Numbered from the stretch's first letter, positions 29,566 through 39,189 are shown. The stretch is DNA of 64,000 nucleotides from Chlorobium ferrooxidans DSM 13031 (GCF_000168715.1 NZ_AASE01000008.1:22881-86880); one strand, 5' to 3'. Notes: a model not told the origin generated them from the letters alone. Translations and numbers: made by a program.

Positions 29566-29994
29566 TCAGACGATCTCAACCAGTTCGATCTCGAAGGTGA
29601 GGGTCTGACCGGCAAGCGGATGGTTGGCATCAAGCGTAACCGAGGTGTCGCTGAGATCGACCACCATCACAATAGCCTGCTGGCCGTCGGTAAGCCCGAC
29701 CTGTAGCTGCTGACCGATTTCAAGCTCCATATCGGCAGGAAAGCGTTCGCGGTCAACGGCGGTGACCAGCTCCCTGCTGTGCACTCCGTAGGCATCCTCG
29801 GGTGCGATAACCGATACCCTGATCTCTCCGGGAGCCATATCCATCACGGCGATGTCGAAACCGCGTATAACCTGTCCTCCACCGATGGTAAACTCAAGCG
29901 GCTCACGATCAGCCGATGTGTCGAACATGGTGCCGTCATCCAGTGTTCCGGTATAGTGTACTTTTACAATATCTCCCTCTTTGGCTTTAGCCAT
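29566..29994 (-). CDS. FKBP-type peptidyl-prolyl isomerase (SlyD-like)
   Basis: Small cytoplasmic prolyl isomerase/chaperone. The opening [20 protein letters not shown] is typical of the FKBP domain, and the inserted flap (about residues 65-125) marks the SlyD-like group. The metal-binding His-rich tail of E. coli SlyD is missing; the protein ends at IELVEIV. Length 142 suits the short SlyD forms of many bacteria. A GA-rich ribosome site (AAGGAGGACGC on the minus strand) precedes the ATG. Confidence 0.92.
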   Translation of the reverse strand: MAKAKEGDIVKVHYTGTLDDGTMFDTSADREPLEFTIGGGQVIRGFDIAVMDMAPGEIRVSVIAPEDAYGVHSRELVTAVDRERFPADMELEIGQQLQVGLTDGQQAIVMVVDLSDTSVTLDANHPLAGQTLTFEIELVEIV

Positions 29995-30224
29995 GCGTCC
30001 TCCTTTTTAAACTGATCGAAATATTTACCTTATGCAACCCGGACCTCTGCCGGCAGGCTCTCACCTTTCCCGCTGAGGAGAAAGAGATGGCCCGGCACAG
30101 GCAACGATCAGAATGGTCAGCGAAACTAAGGGAAAAAAACAAAAAATCCACATTTTTTTCTGACACCACTACTGGCACTGCCCAACGAAGCAATCGAATC
30201 GCGGAATAGATTTATAGCGGTTGC

Positions 30225-31307
30225 CTATGCTTCACCCGGCGGCATATTCCGCTCCATCTCCATCCTCAGTTTCGGCAAACCTTCCGGGAAATTGGCCCGC
30301 AGAAACTCGATAAGCGCTTCACGCACAAAGCAGCGCAGCTCCCAGAGATCCGAAGAGTTGGCCGCACTGACAAGCGCCCGCATCTGAACCGATCTCTCCG
30401 TGGTATTGGTCACATGCAGCTTGACTACCCGCCTGTCCCAGAGCGGCGTCAAAGCGACAATGCGCTCAAGCTCTGTTCGTATTGTATCAGGCGGGATGAG
30501 GTAGTCCATGGAAAAGAGCACCGTACCAAGCAGCTCCGGCGAAGTGCGGGTCCAGTTCTGAAAGGGACGGTCGATAAACCAGGTGATGGGAACAATCAGA
30601 CGGCGCTGATCCCAGAGCTGCACAACCACATAGGTAAGGGTGATCTCATCGATACGGCCCCACTCATTTTCAACAACCACAACATCACCGATGCTGATCG
30701 GCTGGGTTATGGCAATCTGTATCCCCGCCACGAGGGTAGCAAGACTCTTCTGGGCGGCAAAACCGAGGATGACACCGGCAATACCAGCCGAAGCAAGAAT
30801 GCTCAGCCCGACCTGACGAACCGTATCAAAGGTCATCAGCACCGAAGATACACCGAGAAGAACAATCAGCACATTGAGAATCTTGCGCGCAAGGCTGACA
30901 TGGGTGGAGATTTTCCTGGCCGCCTCATTTTCCCGGACTCTGGAGGAATAGTGCTGCAAAACAATGTGTTCAAAGACCCTGAAGAGGCGCATCATAAACC
31001 ATGCGACGGCAATAACGGCAACGATGAGCAAAGCGTGGCGCAGAATTTCATGCAGCTCCGGGGGGAGTGCAATGGAGTGCAGCAGTGCGGAGAGACCAAT
31101 GAGGGTAACGAGCATCCTGAACGGCCATGCCATCAGCTCATAGGGAACCGTGATCCCCTTGAGTGAGAGGCGGACAGCGGCAATGACTTTCCGGAAAAGC
31201 GTGTTCGCTGCCAGATAAAAAAGAGTGGCAAGCAGAAAAATAACTGCAGGAATGATGTATGGGCCCTGTAACAAACTCCTGAATTCCGCTACACTGTCCA
31301 TAGGCAC
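30225..31307 (-). CDS. Mechanosensitive channel, MscS family
   Basis: Membrane channel that relieves turgor or carries other small solutes. About four hydrophobic segments occur in the first 170 residues. A pore-helix-like stretch (ASAGIAGVILGFAAQKSLAT near 189-208) leads into the conserved beta domain (QPISIGDVVVVENEWGRIDE near 220-239). The 360 residues exceed small E. coli MscS by extra N-terminal helices. Not essential for naming: it could act as a general ion channel rather than an osmotic valve. Confidence 0.88.
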   Translation of the reverse strand: MPMDSVAEFRSLLQGPYIIPAVIFLLATLFYLAANTLFRKVIAAVRLSLKGITVPYELMAWPFRMLVTLIGLSALLHSIALPPELHEILRHALLIVAVIAVAWFMMRLFRVFEHIVLQHYSSRVRENEAARKISTHVSLARKILNVLIVLLGVSSVLMTFDTVRQVGLSILASAGIAGVILGFAAQKSLATLVAGIQIAITQPISIGDVVVVENEWGRIDEITLTYVVVQLWDQRRLIVPITWFIDRPFQNWTRTSPELLGTVLFSMDYLIPPDTIRTELERIVALTPLWDRRVVKLHVTNTTERSVQMRALVSAANSSDLWELRCFVREALIEFLRANFPEGLPKLRMEMERNMPPGEA

Positions 31308-31355
31308 AAAACTATTGGCTGATACCGGGCCTGGCAGCCCGGATATGCTGTTTGC

Positions 31356-32561
31356 TTAACCCTTCAGCCGTGCAAATTCACTCTTCGAGCGGCTCACACA
31401 ATCCTCAATAGCCATACCGCCGAAATAGTTGCCGGTCAAAAGCAGATTCTTTTTGGCGGCAAGCATGCTCTCCATCCTGTCGAGCCACTGGTGGTGGCCA
31501 AGACGAAGCGTCGGTACGGTGTTGATTTTTGCCTCCGTGTGCTCGATTTTCGACATGCTGACGCCAAGTACCTCGGTAATCCGTGCTCTTTTGGTCTTGT
31601 CGTCAAGGCCCGGCTTGAAATGAAAGGTAAAACCACGAAAATTCTCATCAGCCACCGTATCACGTGACACGACCGAATAGAAGATATCATTCGGAGAGAT
31701 CAGCGCAGCGACCGGTTTGAGTGAGATATTTGCCTTTTGTACAATCACGCCGACAGAATCGACCTCAGCAGCTTTGAGCTGACCGAGATGTGTGGCTATA
31801 TCCGGGTTAATATCCCGCAACAGTGATGCAGAGACTGCGGAAGGTGTAGCAAGAACCAGTGTTTTTGCAGAATATGCACCGCCATCATCGCCGCCCCGGA
31901 TAATATAGCGGCCATCAACATACTCGATCGAACTCACCTCGCGGCTTGTAAAGATGTTCAGACCGTTGGTTGCAGCAATCACCTTTGCCACGCTCTGGAG
32001 TCCGTGAGTAAAGGTATAGTTTTTAAGCACATCCTTGCGTTTCTCCCTGCTTTTGAACATCATGTCGGCAGGAAAATCGTCGGTTGGCTGGGAGGGAACC
32101 GCATTAAAAAAATGGCTGATCACCTCATTATAGTTCTTCTCCCCTACAATTTTTGAATAGTAGGACCTGACACTCTGGCCGGTTTTCTTCAGTTTGAAGA
32201 GATTTGGAGCAGCAAAAAGCAGTTCCGGAATATTGAGCTGGGAGACAATCGATTTGACTTTGCCGTCAATATAGAGGGAGAAAGGAACCTTTTCACGGGG
32301 AATGATCGTATTCATGATTCCGCTCTCTTCAACAATATCAAGCAGATTCTGGTATGAGCTGTAGCAGGTGTGGGCTCCAAGTTCCAGCCAGAATTTCTTC
32401 CCGTTTGCATGGTACTGGTGGGAAGCGAAAGAACCTCCGGTTGTGTCGTTTTTTTCGAGCAGCGTCGTTTTCAGGCCGGCCTTCACACAATAGTAGGCAA
32501 GGCTCAGTCCACTGATTCCGCCGCCGACAACAACGACATCGTTTTGCATCATAAATGCCAA
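31356..32561 (-). CDS. FAD-dependent protoporphyrinogen oxidase-like protein
   Basis: An N-terminal FAD motif VVVGGGISGLSLAYYCVKAG (near residues 10-29) is followed by TLLEKND and the GG(S)xxS region of the HemY/amine-oxidase family. Late in the protein, TGNYFGGMAIEDCVSRS matches the second FAD-contact motif typical of protoporphyrinogen oxidase HemY. A role in tetrapyrrole synthesis fits an organism making large amounts of bacteriochlorophyll, although some relatives act on carotenoids. Two further ATGs just inside the chosen start are possible. Confidence 0.75.
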   Translation of the reverse strand: MAFMMQNDVVVVGGGISGLSLAYYCVKAGLKTTLLEKNDTTGGSFASHQYHANGKKFWLELGAHTCYSSYQNLLDIVEESGIMNTIIPREKVPFSLYIDGKVKSIVSQLNIPELLFAAPNLFKLKKTGQSVRSYYSKIVGEKNYNEVISHFFNAVPSQPTDDFPADMMFKSREKRKDVLKNYTFTHGLQSVAKVIAATNGLNIFTSREVSSIEYVDGRYIIRGGDDGGAYSAKTLVLATPSAVSASLLRDINPDIATHLGQLKAAEVDSVGVIVQKANISLKPVAALISPNDIFYSVVSRDTVADENFRGFTFHFKPGLDDKTKRARITEVLGVSMSKIEHTEAKINTVPTLRLGHHQWLDRMESMLAAKKNLLLTGNYFGGMAIEDCVSRSKSEFARLKG

Positions 32562-32762
32562 AGTATTTCAGGGTAAAGGAGTTAACAAAACAGGCGCGGC
32601 CGGATAAAAAAAGAATCCCCGCCTCTCGCCACTAACTATACAACATTTTCGGTAGCAATTTAGCGAAAACAGTGAAGATCACCGCTGAAAAAATTGAGCA
32701 TTGACCATGTTCCCGGCAGCAGAGGAGGCAAAAAACAGATCCTGACAGGTTTCTTGGTCCCC

Positions 32763-33290
32763 TCACGCCTGCTGTTCGTCATCACGATAGTTCTGCGAAT
32801 AACGCACATAGTTCTCCGGTGACTCCTCGATATTTCGACGCTCCGCTTCTGTTATCGGCCTCATAACCTTTGCCGGAACACCGGCAACCAGCATTCCGGA
32901 TGGCACCGTAAAGCCCTGCCGGACGAGCGAACCTGCGGCAACAATAGACCAGGGCTCAACAACGCAGTCATCAAGCAGAACCGCACCCATGCCGATGAGC
33001 ACATAATCCCTGACCGTACAGGCATGCAGTACCGCACCGTGACCTATCGTCACACAGTTTCCTATGTTCAGTGGACCGGTATCATGGGTAACATGAAGGG
33101 TTACATTATCCTGTACACTGGTTTTCTCGCCTATACGGATCGGGCAGACATCGCCCCGCACTACAGCATTGAACCAGATACTTGAAAGCGCACCGATCTC
33201 AACATCACCGATAACAAATGAGCCTTCGGTCATAAAAACCGTCTCATGTAACGTCGGCCATACACCCTTGTAAGGCATTACTTTTCCCAT
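32763..33290 (-). CDS. Gamma-carbonic-anhydrase-like hexapeptide-repeat protein
   Basis: Left-handed beta-helix protein of the gamma-carbonic anhydrase family (YrdA/PaaY-like). The first family-typical block (GDVEIGALSSIWFNAVVRGD) and the zinc-ligand histidines (LHVTHDTGP near 69-77, GHGAVLHACTV near 86-96) are seen. I used the ATG at 33290; a start at 33278, preceded by GGGAAAAG, gives an equally good protein. Whether it has anhydrase activity is unclear, as many relatives do not. Confidence 0.85.
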   Translation of the reverse strand: MGKVMPYKGVWPTLHETVFMTEGSFVIGDVEIGALSSIWFNAVVRGDVCPIRIGEKTSVQDNVTLHVTHDTGPLNIGNCVTIGHGAVLHACTVRDYVLIGMGAVLLDDCVVEPWSIVAAGSLVRQGFTVPSGMLVAGVPAKVMRPITEAERRNIEESPENYVRYSQNYRDDEQQA

Positions 33291-33640
33291 GCACAAAAAA
33301 AGAATTGACTTAAAAAAACAACACAACTATAAAAAACAGATGCAAGAGAAATAACCCTGAAAAATAAATTGCAGCCGAAACTATCGACCGATTTTCAGCC
33401 CTGATTTTCTGCTCACACCGGCCATACCCTTTGGTTATAAATATATAAAAGCAGAGCCATTACCAGCAATGCGCAGGGAAAACCAATCGATAAACCAGAA
33501 TAGTATGCTGAAAAACAGGCGAATTTAACAAAAATCTTTTCACATTAATGTCACACTTTGCCTCTTGGTAATATTAAAAAGTTTGATGAATATTAAGTTA
33601 TTGCATTCAGTTTAACTCCCTTTGAACCGCAGTGCGCGCC
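33291..33640. other. Gene-free region between divergent genes
   Basis: About 350 bp of AT-rich sequence between the start of the carbonic-anhydrase-like gene and the protease/TPR gene. It must hold both promoters, but I see no clear -35/-10 pair, repeat or RNA gene. Confidence 0.5.
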
Positions 33641-35419
33641 ATGATGAAAAAAAACGGTAACTCATGCGTATCGCGAGTCCTTTGCTCTGATCCTGCAGAA
33701 CGATACCGGTTGCGCATCTATCTTCGGCAACTCTGCCTTACTGTGCTCTGTGCTCTTGTTGTTTCAGCGGCAATACCCTATGATGCACAGGCAAAATCAA
33801 GACATGGGAGACACGTCAGCTCAAGGCAACATCTCCGTACAAAATCAAGCTATCAATCAGAGCCGCAAAATGCTGTTGACGTCTTCCGGCAAGCCTCAAA
33901 AAGCGTAGTCGCTATCTACAATTATGGTGACAACGGTAACCTGCAAAGTCTGGGTAGCGGTATTGTGCTGCCATCAGGGGATGTGGCGACCAATTATCAT
34001 GTCATAGAAAAAGCCGGCAGGATAACGGTGATCTATCAGGGAAAAGAGTATCCGGCAAAACCCAGATATATTGACCGCTTCAGGGATCTATGCTCACTTG
34101 ACACACCCGGCCTTCAAGCTTTACATGTAAGATTGGGCAATACCAGAACACTCAGCGTTGGAGCAAAAGTCTATGCCATAGGCTCTCCAAAGGGGCTGGA
34201 ACTAACCTTTTCTGACGGGCTGGTCTCCCGCTTGCGTGAAGTGGAAAAAGGGTTTTACATCCAGACTACTGCCCCTATTTCACTTGGATCGAGCGGAGGC
34301 GGGCTGTTTGATGAAAATGGCCGTCTGATCGGTTTACCCACCTATTTTCTCAATCAGGGTCAGCAGCTGAATTTCGCACTGCCTGTCGAGTGGATTATCG
34401 ATCTGCCCAACAGGCATGCGGCTCAAACCAAAACAAATGAACTTGCAACCGAATGGGTGAATAAAGTAAATGCCGAAGTGGAGCAGCAGGACTGGATCTC
34501 TCTGCTTGATATCTGCCAGCGCTGGTCAACAGCACAGCCACAAAACTGTTCATCATGGAGATATCTGGGGTATGCCTATATCCAGAATGGAGAGTTGTCA
34601 AAGGCTATTCCTGCCTATCAGGAAGCTGTCCGGATCAATCCCGCCAATGCTCATTATTGGTCTGATCTTGGAGCGGCCTATGGACGTGCGGGTCAGCAGA
34701 CAAAAAAGATTGAAGCCTATCAGCAGGCGGTCTCTCTTGATCCTGATCTGGAAAACAGCTGGATCAATCTTGGCATAGCGTATAACGAGAACGGAAACAG
34801 TGAAAAGTCCCTTAATGCTTATCAACAGGCGCTTCGAATATCTCCGGATAACGCCGGTTCATGGACTCAACTGGGTATTATATATGGCCGGATTGGCCGG
34901 CAGGATAAGCAGATTGAGTCGTTCCAGAAAGCTGTACGTATCAATTCGGACTATAGCAATGCGTGGCTCAATCTGGGATCAGCCTATCAAAAAACAGGTC
35001 AGTTCGCCAAGGCAATTGAGGCGTTCAAGCAAGCTTTGCGCATCAATCCGGAAAACTCCGACGGCTGGCTTAAACTGGGCTTTTCCTATCGGGATATGTG
35101 TCAGTTCACCAAGGCTCTTGATTCCTATAAGCAGGCAGTGCGCATCAATCCCCAAAATTCAAATGCATGGGTCTGCCTTGGTGTTGCCCATGGAACGGCA
35201 TTGAACGAAGCTGAAGAGCTGGCCGCCTATCAGGAGGCATTGCGCATCAATCCGGAAAACAATATCGCCCTCTTCAACCTCGGTCATGATTATCTTGAGC
35301 ATGGCCATCAAAGTAAAAGCCTGGAGGTCTATTCACGCCTCAAGGTAGCAGAACCTGAGCTTGCCCGGATTTTCTTCACTGATTTCAATCATCTTTTTTA
35401 CCCGAACATCCCGCATTAA
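33641..35419 (+). CDS. Exported trypsin-like serine protease with TPR repeats
   Basis: A signal-peptide-like segment (LCALVVSAAIPYDAQA near 36-51) suggests export. The protease domain (about 75-270) has a DegP-like triad: His in ATNYHVIE near 125, Asp in RDLCSLD near 149 and Ser in GSSGGG near 217. From about 290 on there are roughly eight TPR repeats with the recurring YQQALRINPENA-type end. No PDZ domain is present, unlike DegP. The TPRs probably recruit a partner or substrate. GTG 33632 would add three residues; ATG 33641 is preferred. Confidence 0.85.
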   Translation: MMKKNGNSCVSRVLCSDPAERYRLRIYLRQLCLTVLCALVVSAAIPYDAQAKSRHGRHVSSRQHLRTKSSYQSEPQNAVDVFRQASKSVVAIYNYGDNGNLQSLGSGIVLPSGDVATNYHVIEKAGRITVIYQGKEYPAKPRYIDRFRDLCSLDTPGLQALHVRLGNTRTLSVGAKVYAIGSPKGLELTFSDGLVSRLREVEKGFYIQTTAPISLGSSGGGLFDENGRLIGLPTYFLNQGQQLNFALPVEWIIDLPNRHAAQTKTNELATEWVNKVNAEVEQQDWISLLDICQRWSTAQPQNCSSWRYLGYAYIQNGELSKAIPAYQEAVRINPANAHYWSDLGAAYGRAGQQTKKIEAYQQAVSLDPDLENSWINLGIAYNENGNSEKSLNAYQQALRISPDNAGSWTQLGIIYGRIGRQDKQIESFQKAVRINSDYSNAWLNLGSAYQKTGQFAKAIEAFKQALRINPENSDGWLKLGFSYRDMCQFTKALDSYKQAVRINPQNSNAWVCLGVAHGTALNEAEELAAYQEALRINPENNIALFNLGHDYLEHGHQSKSLEVYSRLKVAEPELARIFFTDFNHLFYPNIPH

Positions 35420-35555
35420 GGCGGGCCTGGTTGAACACAAAAAGTTATGGTTGAAAAAGTTGCGCGTTGTTATCGGGCAGAAAATAATTTTTTAATCATC
35501 CGTCTATTTCTTAAATTCCTCTAATAGTAGTGACTAACATCAAAAACAAGCGGAC

Positions 35556-35807
35556 ATGAGCAACATATCAGGAGCATTTACAAACGCAGCTGAAACTTAT
35601 GGACGGTTTCTGGAGGTCTTCATTGATGGTCACTGGTGGGTTGTTGGTGATGCCCTCGAAAATGTAGGCAAAACCACCAAAAGACTTGGAGCGAATGCTT
35701 ATCCGCATCTTTATGGCGGTTCAGCTTCATCAGGGTTGAGAGGATCATCACCGGTAAAGGCCGGTTATGCAAAACCCTGCAAGGAAATCGCAAAACGGTT
35801 TGATTAA
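35556..35807 (+). CDS. csmE: Chlorosome envelope protein CsmE
   Basis: Paralogue of CsmA from the chlorosome envelope. It keeps the CsmA plan: an amphipathic N-terminal helix, GHWW near residues 25-28 (the His that binds bacteriochlorophyll a in CsmA), GKTTKRLGANAYPHLYG, then a Gly/Ser linker with LRGSSP and a C-terminal tail resembling CsmA's cleaved propeptide. Compared with the CsmA in this window it is 83 residues against 80. It stands alone here, away from csmCA, with its own terminator. Start fixed by ATG with no other in-frame candidate nearby. Confidence 0.92.
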   Translation: MSNISGAFTNAAETYGRFLEVFIDGHWWVVGDALENVGKTTKRLGANAYPHLYGGSASSGLRGSSPVKAGYAKPCKEIAKRFD

Positions 35808-35839
35808 GATTTTGCGGAGACCTGCACAATATTGAAAAG

Positions 35840-35862
35840 ACGGAGCTTCGGCTCCGTTTTTT
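35840..35862 (+). terminator. Terminator of csmE
   Basis: ACGGAGC (35840-35846) pairs with GCTCCGT (35851-35857) around a TTCG tetraloop and is followed by a run of T. Confidence 0.85.
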
Positions 35863-35957
35863 ATTTCCCCCTCTTTTCTCCCGCTCGTTTCATATAAATT
35901 GTACATTAGAACGACAGGAGTGCATAAGCAGTCGGATATCACTATTTCTCTACGGGC

Positions 35958-36692
35958 ATGAAAGCAACACTCAGCTGCAACAGGTTAAAAAAGATCTATA
36001 ACAAACGGGAAGTTGTCAAAAGCTCATCCATAGAGGTTAAGCAGGGTCAGATTGTGGGTCTGCTCGGGCCGAACGGAGCCGGTAAAACAACAACGTTCTA
36101 CATGATTGTCGGGCTTGTCCGACCGGATGGCGGAGATGTTTTTCTTGATTCACTGAACATTACCCGCATACCGATGTACAAGCGGGCCCGTCTCGGTATC
36201 GGTTATCTCCCCCAGGAAGCCTCCGTATTCCGAAACCTCACCGTTGAAGAGAATATCCTGAGCGTACTCGAATTCACCTCCCTTTCAAAACCGGAACGGC
36301 AGGAAAAAACCGACCGGATGCTTGAGGATCTGAACATCACGGCGATACGCAAAAACATGGGCTACACCCTGTCGGGTGGCGAACGCCGTCGAACAGAGAT
36401 CGCAAGGGCACTGGCTCTTGACCCGAAATTCATTCTGCTTGATGAACCGTTTGCCGGTGTGGACCCAATTGCCGTGGAGGATATCCAGCAGATTGTTGAA
36501 GGGCTTGTCCGGCGCGACATCGGCGTCCTCATCACCGATCATAATGTGCATGAAACGCTCTCCATAACCAGCCATGCCTACCTGCTCTTTGACGGAAGCA
36601 TCTTTATGCAGGGAACACCTGAAGAGATCGCCGACAACCCGGAGGTCAGAAAAATGTACCTTGGCGAAAAATTCAGCCTCGACCGATACTGA
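35958..36692 (+). CDS. lptB: LPS export ABC transporter ATP-binding protein
   Basis: Cytoplasmic ATPase that, with LptFG, drives lipopolysaccharide out of the inner membrane. Walker [10 protein letters not shown] is near residues 37-45, signature LSGGERRR near 140 and Walker [13 protein letters not shown] near 160-171, followed by the switch His in LITDHNVHE near 195. The [20 protein letters not shown] stretch is typical of LptB. Length 244 is normal. Partner genes are not in this window. Confidence 0.93.
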   Translation: MKATLSCNRLKKIYNKREVVKSSSIEVKQGQIVGLLGPNGAGKTTTFYMIVGLVRPDGGDVFLDSLNITRIPMYKRARLGIGYLPQEASVFRNLTVEENILSVLEFTSLSKPERQEKTDRMLEDLNITAIRKNMGYTLSGGERRRTEIARALALDPKFILLDEPFAGVDPIAVEDIQQIVEGLVRRDIGVLITDHNVHETLSITSHAYLLFDGSIFMQGTPEEIADNPEVRKMYLGEKFSLDRY

Positions 36693-37010
36693 GCCCTCCC
36701 TCTGTGAGCGGTACCGAAAAGGAACATGCGCAACCCGTTCAGGCTCAACCTCCCATAAATACAACCAGCACAATAACAGCCTATCCGCCTGCACTCTTGC
36801 TGATCGGCACGGGTCGAGCTGTATGCACTTTGTGACTGATAACGTCTTCCGAAGCAAATTGAAAGCAGGCCGAAAGCAATTTCTCCGCGCCTCAGGAAAC
36901 TTTAATAGATAAAGCCGGTGTTCTTATAAGTGCATAGCAGTCGTAACCATAGCTCCTCTCCCTGATTTGATCGAAAACATCCAAACCGATTAACCGGAGG
37001 CAAGTGCACG
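36693..37010. other. Gene-free region after lptB
   Basis: About 318 bp with only short open frames that overlap lptB and look like shadows. A possible ribosome site (CCGGAGG) near the right end belongs to the radical SAM gene. No RNA gene or repeat recognised. Confidence 0.5.
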
Positions 37011-38513
37011 ATGAATATTCTTCTGATCTATCCCGAATTCCCTGATACTTTCTGGAGTTTCAAACATGCCCTGAAATTTGTCAATAAAAAAGCATCGCTT
37101 CCTCCCCTCGGCCTCCTGACGGTAGCCGCAATGCTGCCTGAAAGCTGGGAGAAAAAACTGGTTGACCTCAATACCGCTCTTCTCCGGGCTGATGATATTG
37201 CCTGGGCAGACATGGCATTTATCAGCGCAATGGCTGTCCAGCAGGAATCAGCCCGAAAGGTCATCGAACTCTGCAATACCGCCGGATTGACCATAGTTGC
37301 CGGAGGCCCTCTCTTTACTTCCGAACATGAAGATTTTCCGTCGGTTGACCATTTTGTGCTGAACGAAGCCGAGTTGACCCTTCAACCCTTTCTTGATGAC
37401 CTTCTGAACGGTAGTCCGAAAAAACTCTATTCCACCGATCTCTTTGCGGACATCAGCCGGACCCCGACACCCCAGTGGAAGCTGCTCGACATGAATAAAT
37501 ATGCATCGATGGCTTTGCAATTTTCCAGGGGGTGCCCCTACAAATGCGACTTCTGCAATGTCACCGCTCTTCTCGGTCATAAAATCCGCACAAAAACCAG
37601 CGACCAGATCATTACGGAACTTGACGCTCTTCGCCGGCTTGGATGGCAGGACAGCATCTTTTTTGTCGATGACAACTTCATTGCGCACAAAACATATCTG
37701 AAAAAAGAGCTGCTTCCACGCTTGATAGCGTGGCAGAAAGGCTACAGCAGAACCATCCGGTTTTACACAGAGTGTTCGATCAACCTGGCTGATGATCAGG
37801 AGCTGATGTCGCTCATGGTTGAGGCAGGATTCGGAATGGTCTTTATCGGCATTGAAACCCCCGATGATGCCGCACTGCATGCCTGCGGCAAGCAGCACAA
37901 CACTTCAAGGGACATGCTCTCCAACATCAGAAAGATTCAGCAGTCCGGCATGGAGGTACAGGGTGGCTTTATTGTCGGTTTTGACAGTGACACCCCCTCT
38001 ATTTTCCAGAAACAGATCGAATTCATCCAGAAGAGCGGCATCGTTACGGCTATGGTCGGCATCCTCCAGGCTCTCCCCGGCACCAGACTCTACGACCGCA
38101 TGCAGAAGGAGGGACGACTGCTGCATAACTCAAGCGGCGATAATGCCGACAGCAATACCAACTTTGTGCCGGTAATGGACCTTGAACTGCTTCGAAAAGG
38201 GTATACCGACATGATGAACCAGCTCTATGCTCCAAAATATTACTACCGGCGTATCCGGACACTGCTGAGTGAATACCGGGCACCTCGCTTAAAAAGAAGG
38301 GTCCGCTTTGACGACATGCTGGCCTTTGCCCGCTCAACCGTCCTGCTCGGTGTTGTCGGACGGGAACGGTTCCAGTACTGGAAGATGCTGATCTGGACTT
38401 TTTTCAATCGCCAGAACTCCCTGCCGCTGGCCGTAACGCTGGCCATTTACGGCCACCATTTTCGAAAGGTGTGTCAGCTGCATCTGAAAGAGGTTCGAAG
38501 AACCCCAGGATAA
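37011..38513 (+). CDS. B12-binding-domain radical SAM protein (HpnP/DUF4070-like)
   Basis: An N-terminal cobalamin-binding-like domain (opening MNILLIYPEFPDTFWSFK, with VAGGPLFTSE near 96-105) precedes a radical SAM core with CPYKCDFC at 175-182. The C-terminal 150 residues resemble DUF4070. Proteins of this layout include HpnP-type methylases and related enzymes; in green sulfur bacteria the bacteriochlorophyll methylases BchQ and BchR also have B12 and radical SAM domains, so this could be one of them or a paralogue. I cannot choose. No pigment gene is adjacent. GGAGG precedes the start at a good distance. Confidence 0.8.
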   Translation: MNILLIYPEFPDTFWSFKHALKFVNKKASLPPLGLLTVAAMLPESWEKKLVDLNTALLRADDIAWADMAFISAMAVQQESARKVIELCNTAGLTIVAGGPLFTSEHEDFPSVDHFVLNEAELTLQPFLDDLLNGSPKKLYSTDLFADISRTPTPQWKLLDMNKYASMALQFSRGCPYKCDFCNVTALLGHKIRTKTSDQIITELDALRRLGWQDSIFFVDDNFIAHKTYLKKELLPRLIAWQKGYSRTIRFYTECSINLADDQELMSLMVEAGFGMVFIGIETPDDAALHACGKQHNTSRDMLSNIRKIQQSGMEVQGGFIVGFDSDTPSIFQKQIEFIQKSGIVTAMVGILQALPGTRLYDRMQKEGRLLHNSSGDNADSNTNFVPVMDLELLRKGYTDMMNQLYAPKYYYRRIRTLLSEYRAPRLKRRVRFDDMLAFARSTVLLGVVGRERFQYWKMLIWTFFNRQNSLPLAVTLAIYGHHFRKVCQLHLKEVRRTPG

Positions 38514-38603
38514 GCGTTCATGCACGGCATTGTATAGAGTGCATCTATATAATATTTTAATTTCCCTTGCTTCTTGAAGAAATAAAGCGTACTCTTGGAA
38601 GCA

Positions 38604-38620
38604 AGACCAACGGTTGGTCT
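38604..38620. promoter_or_regulatory. 17-bp palindrome upstream of the RRM gene
   Basis: AGACCAAC, one base, GTTGGTCT forms a perfect 8-bp inverted repeat about 80 bp ahead of the RRM gene. It could be a protein-binding site or a small RNA hairpin. A TTGACA lies about 45 bp upstream of the start codon, but no matching -10 box is clear. Confidence 0.4.
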
Positions 38621-38700
38621 GAAAACTTTCAAGTGATTTGTGCTTTTGGTTATTTGACAGTGTCTCTTTTTGATCAAGGCACGAACTACTATATGAAATT

Positions 38701-38973
38701 ATGAATATTTACATTGGCAATCTTGATTACAGCGTAACTGAAGCTGATCTTCGTGAGACTTTCGGCGAATTCGGCGAAGTTTCAAGCGCAAGTGTCATCA
38801 ACGACAAATTCACCGGCCGTTCAAAGGGTTTTGGTTTTGTTGAGATGGCAAATGATGCAGAAGCTGCTTCTGCAATCGCTGACCTCAACGACAGTGACCT
38901 GAACGGCAGAACCATCAAGGTTAACGAGGCAAAGCCCCGTGAAGAGCGTCCAGCATCCCGCTCAAGGTATTAA
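38701..38973 (+). CDS. RRM-type RNA-binding protein
   Basis: Single RNA-recognition motif of 90 residues, as in bacterial cold-responsive RRM proteins. RNP2 is IYIGNL near residues 3-8 and RNP1 KGFGFVEM near 41-48. A short basic tail (REERPASRSRY) replaces the Gly-rich tail of cyanobacterial Rbp proteins. Single-stranded RNA binding is expected; targets unknown. No Shine-Dalgarno sequence precedes the ATG, and a leader of about 180 bp separates it from the gene upstream. A strong terminator follows. Confidence 0.93.
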   Translation: MNIYIGNLDYSVTEADLRETFGEFGEVSSASVINDKFTGRSKGFGFVEMANDAEAASAIADLNDSDLNGRTIKVNEAKPREERPASRSRY

Positions 38974-38994
38974 GCCTTACCACTACGGATAGTA

Positions 38995-39030
38995 AAAAAG
39001 CTGCTGTTGCAAAACAGCAGCTTTTTTTTT
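38995..39030 (+). terminator. Terminator of the RRM gene
   Basis: AGCTGCTGTT pairs with AACAGCAGCT around GCAA, with a run of nine T after it. Confidence 0.9.
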
Positions 39031-39189
39031 GCCCTCTCTAAAAGTTCAATACGCCCTTCTTTATTCCCGCCTCATCAATCCGGAAACACCGGGAAGCGCA
39101 TCTCATCTCTTTCATGTGTCAGTTTGCCCGCCACGCTTTGTTGCGTATCTTTACTGATAACTCTTTACGCCTCCAACAGAAAAAACCTC

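Noticed and set aside
36574..36912. Open frame overlapping the lptB end
   Set aside because: It begins inside lptB in another frame and continues into the gap with a composition unlike protein. I treat the gap as non-coding.
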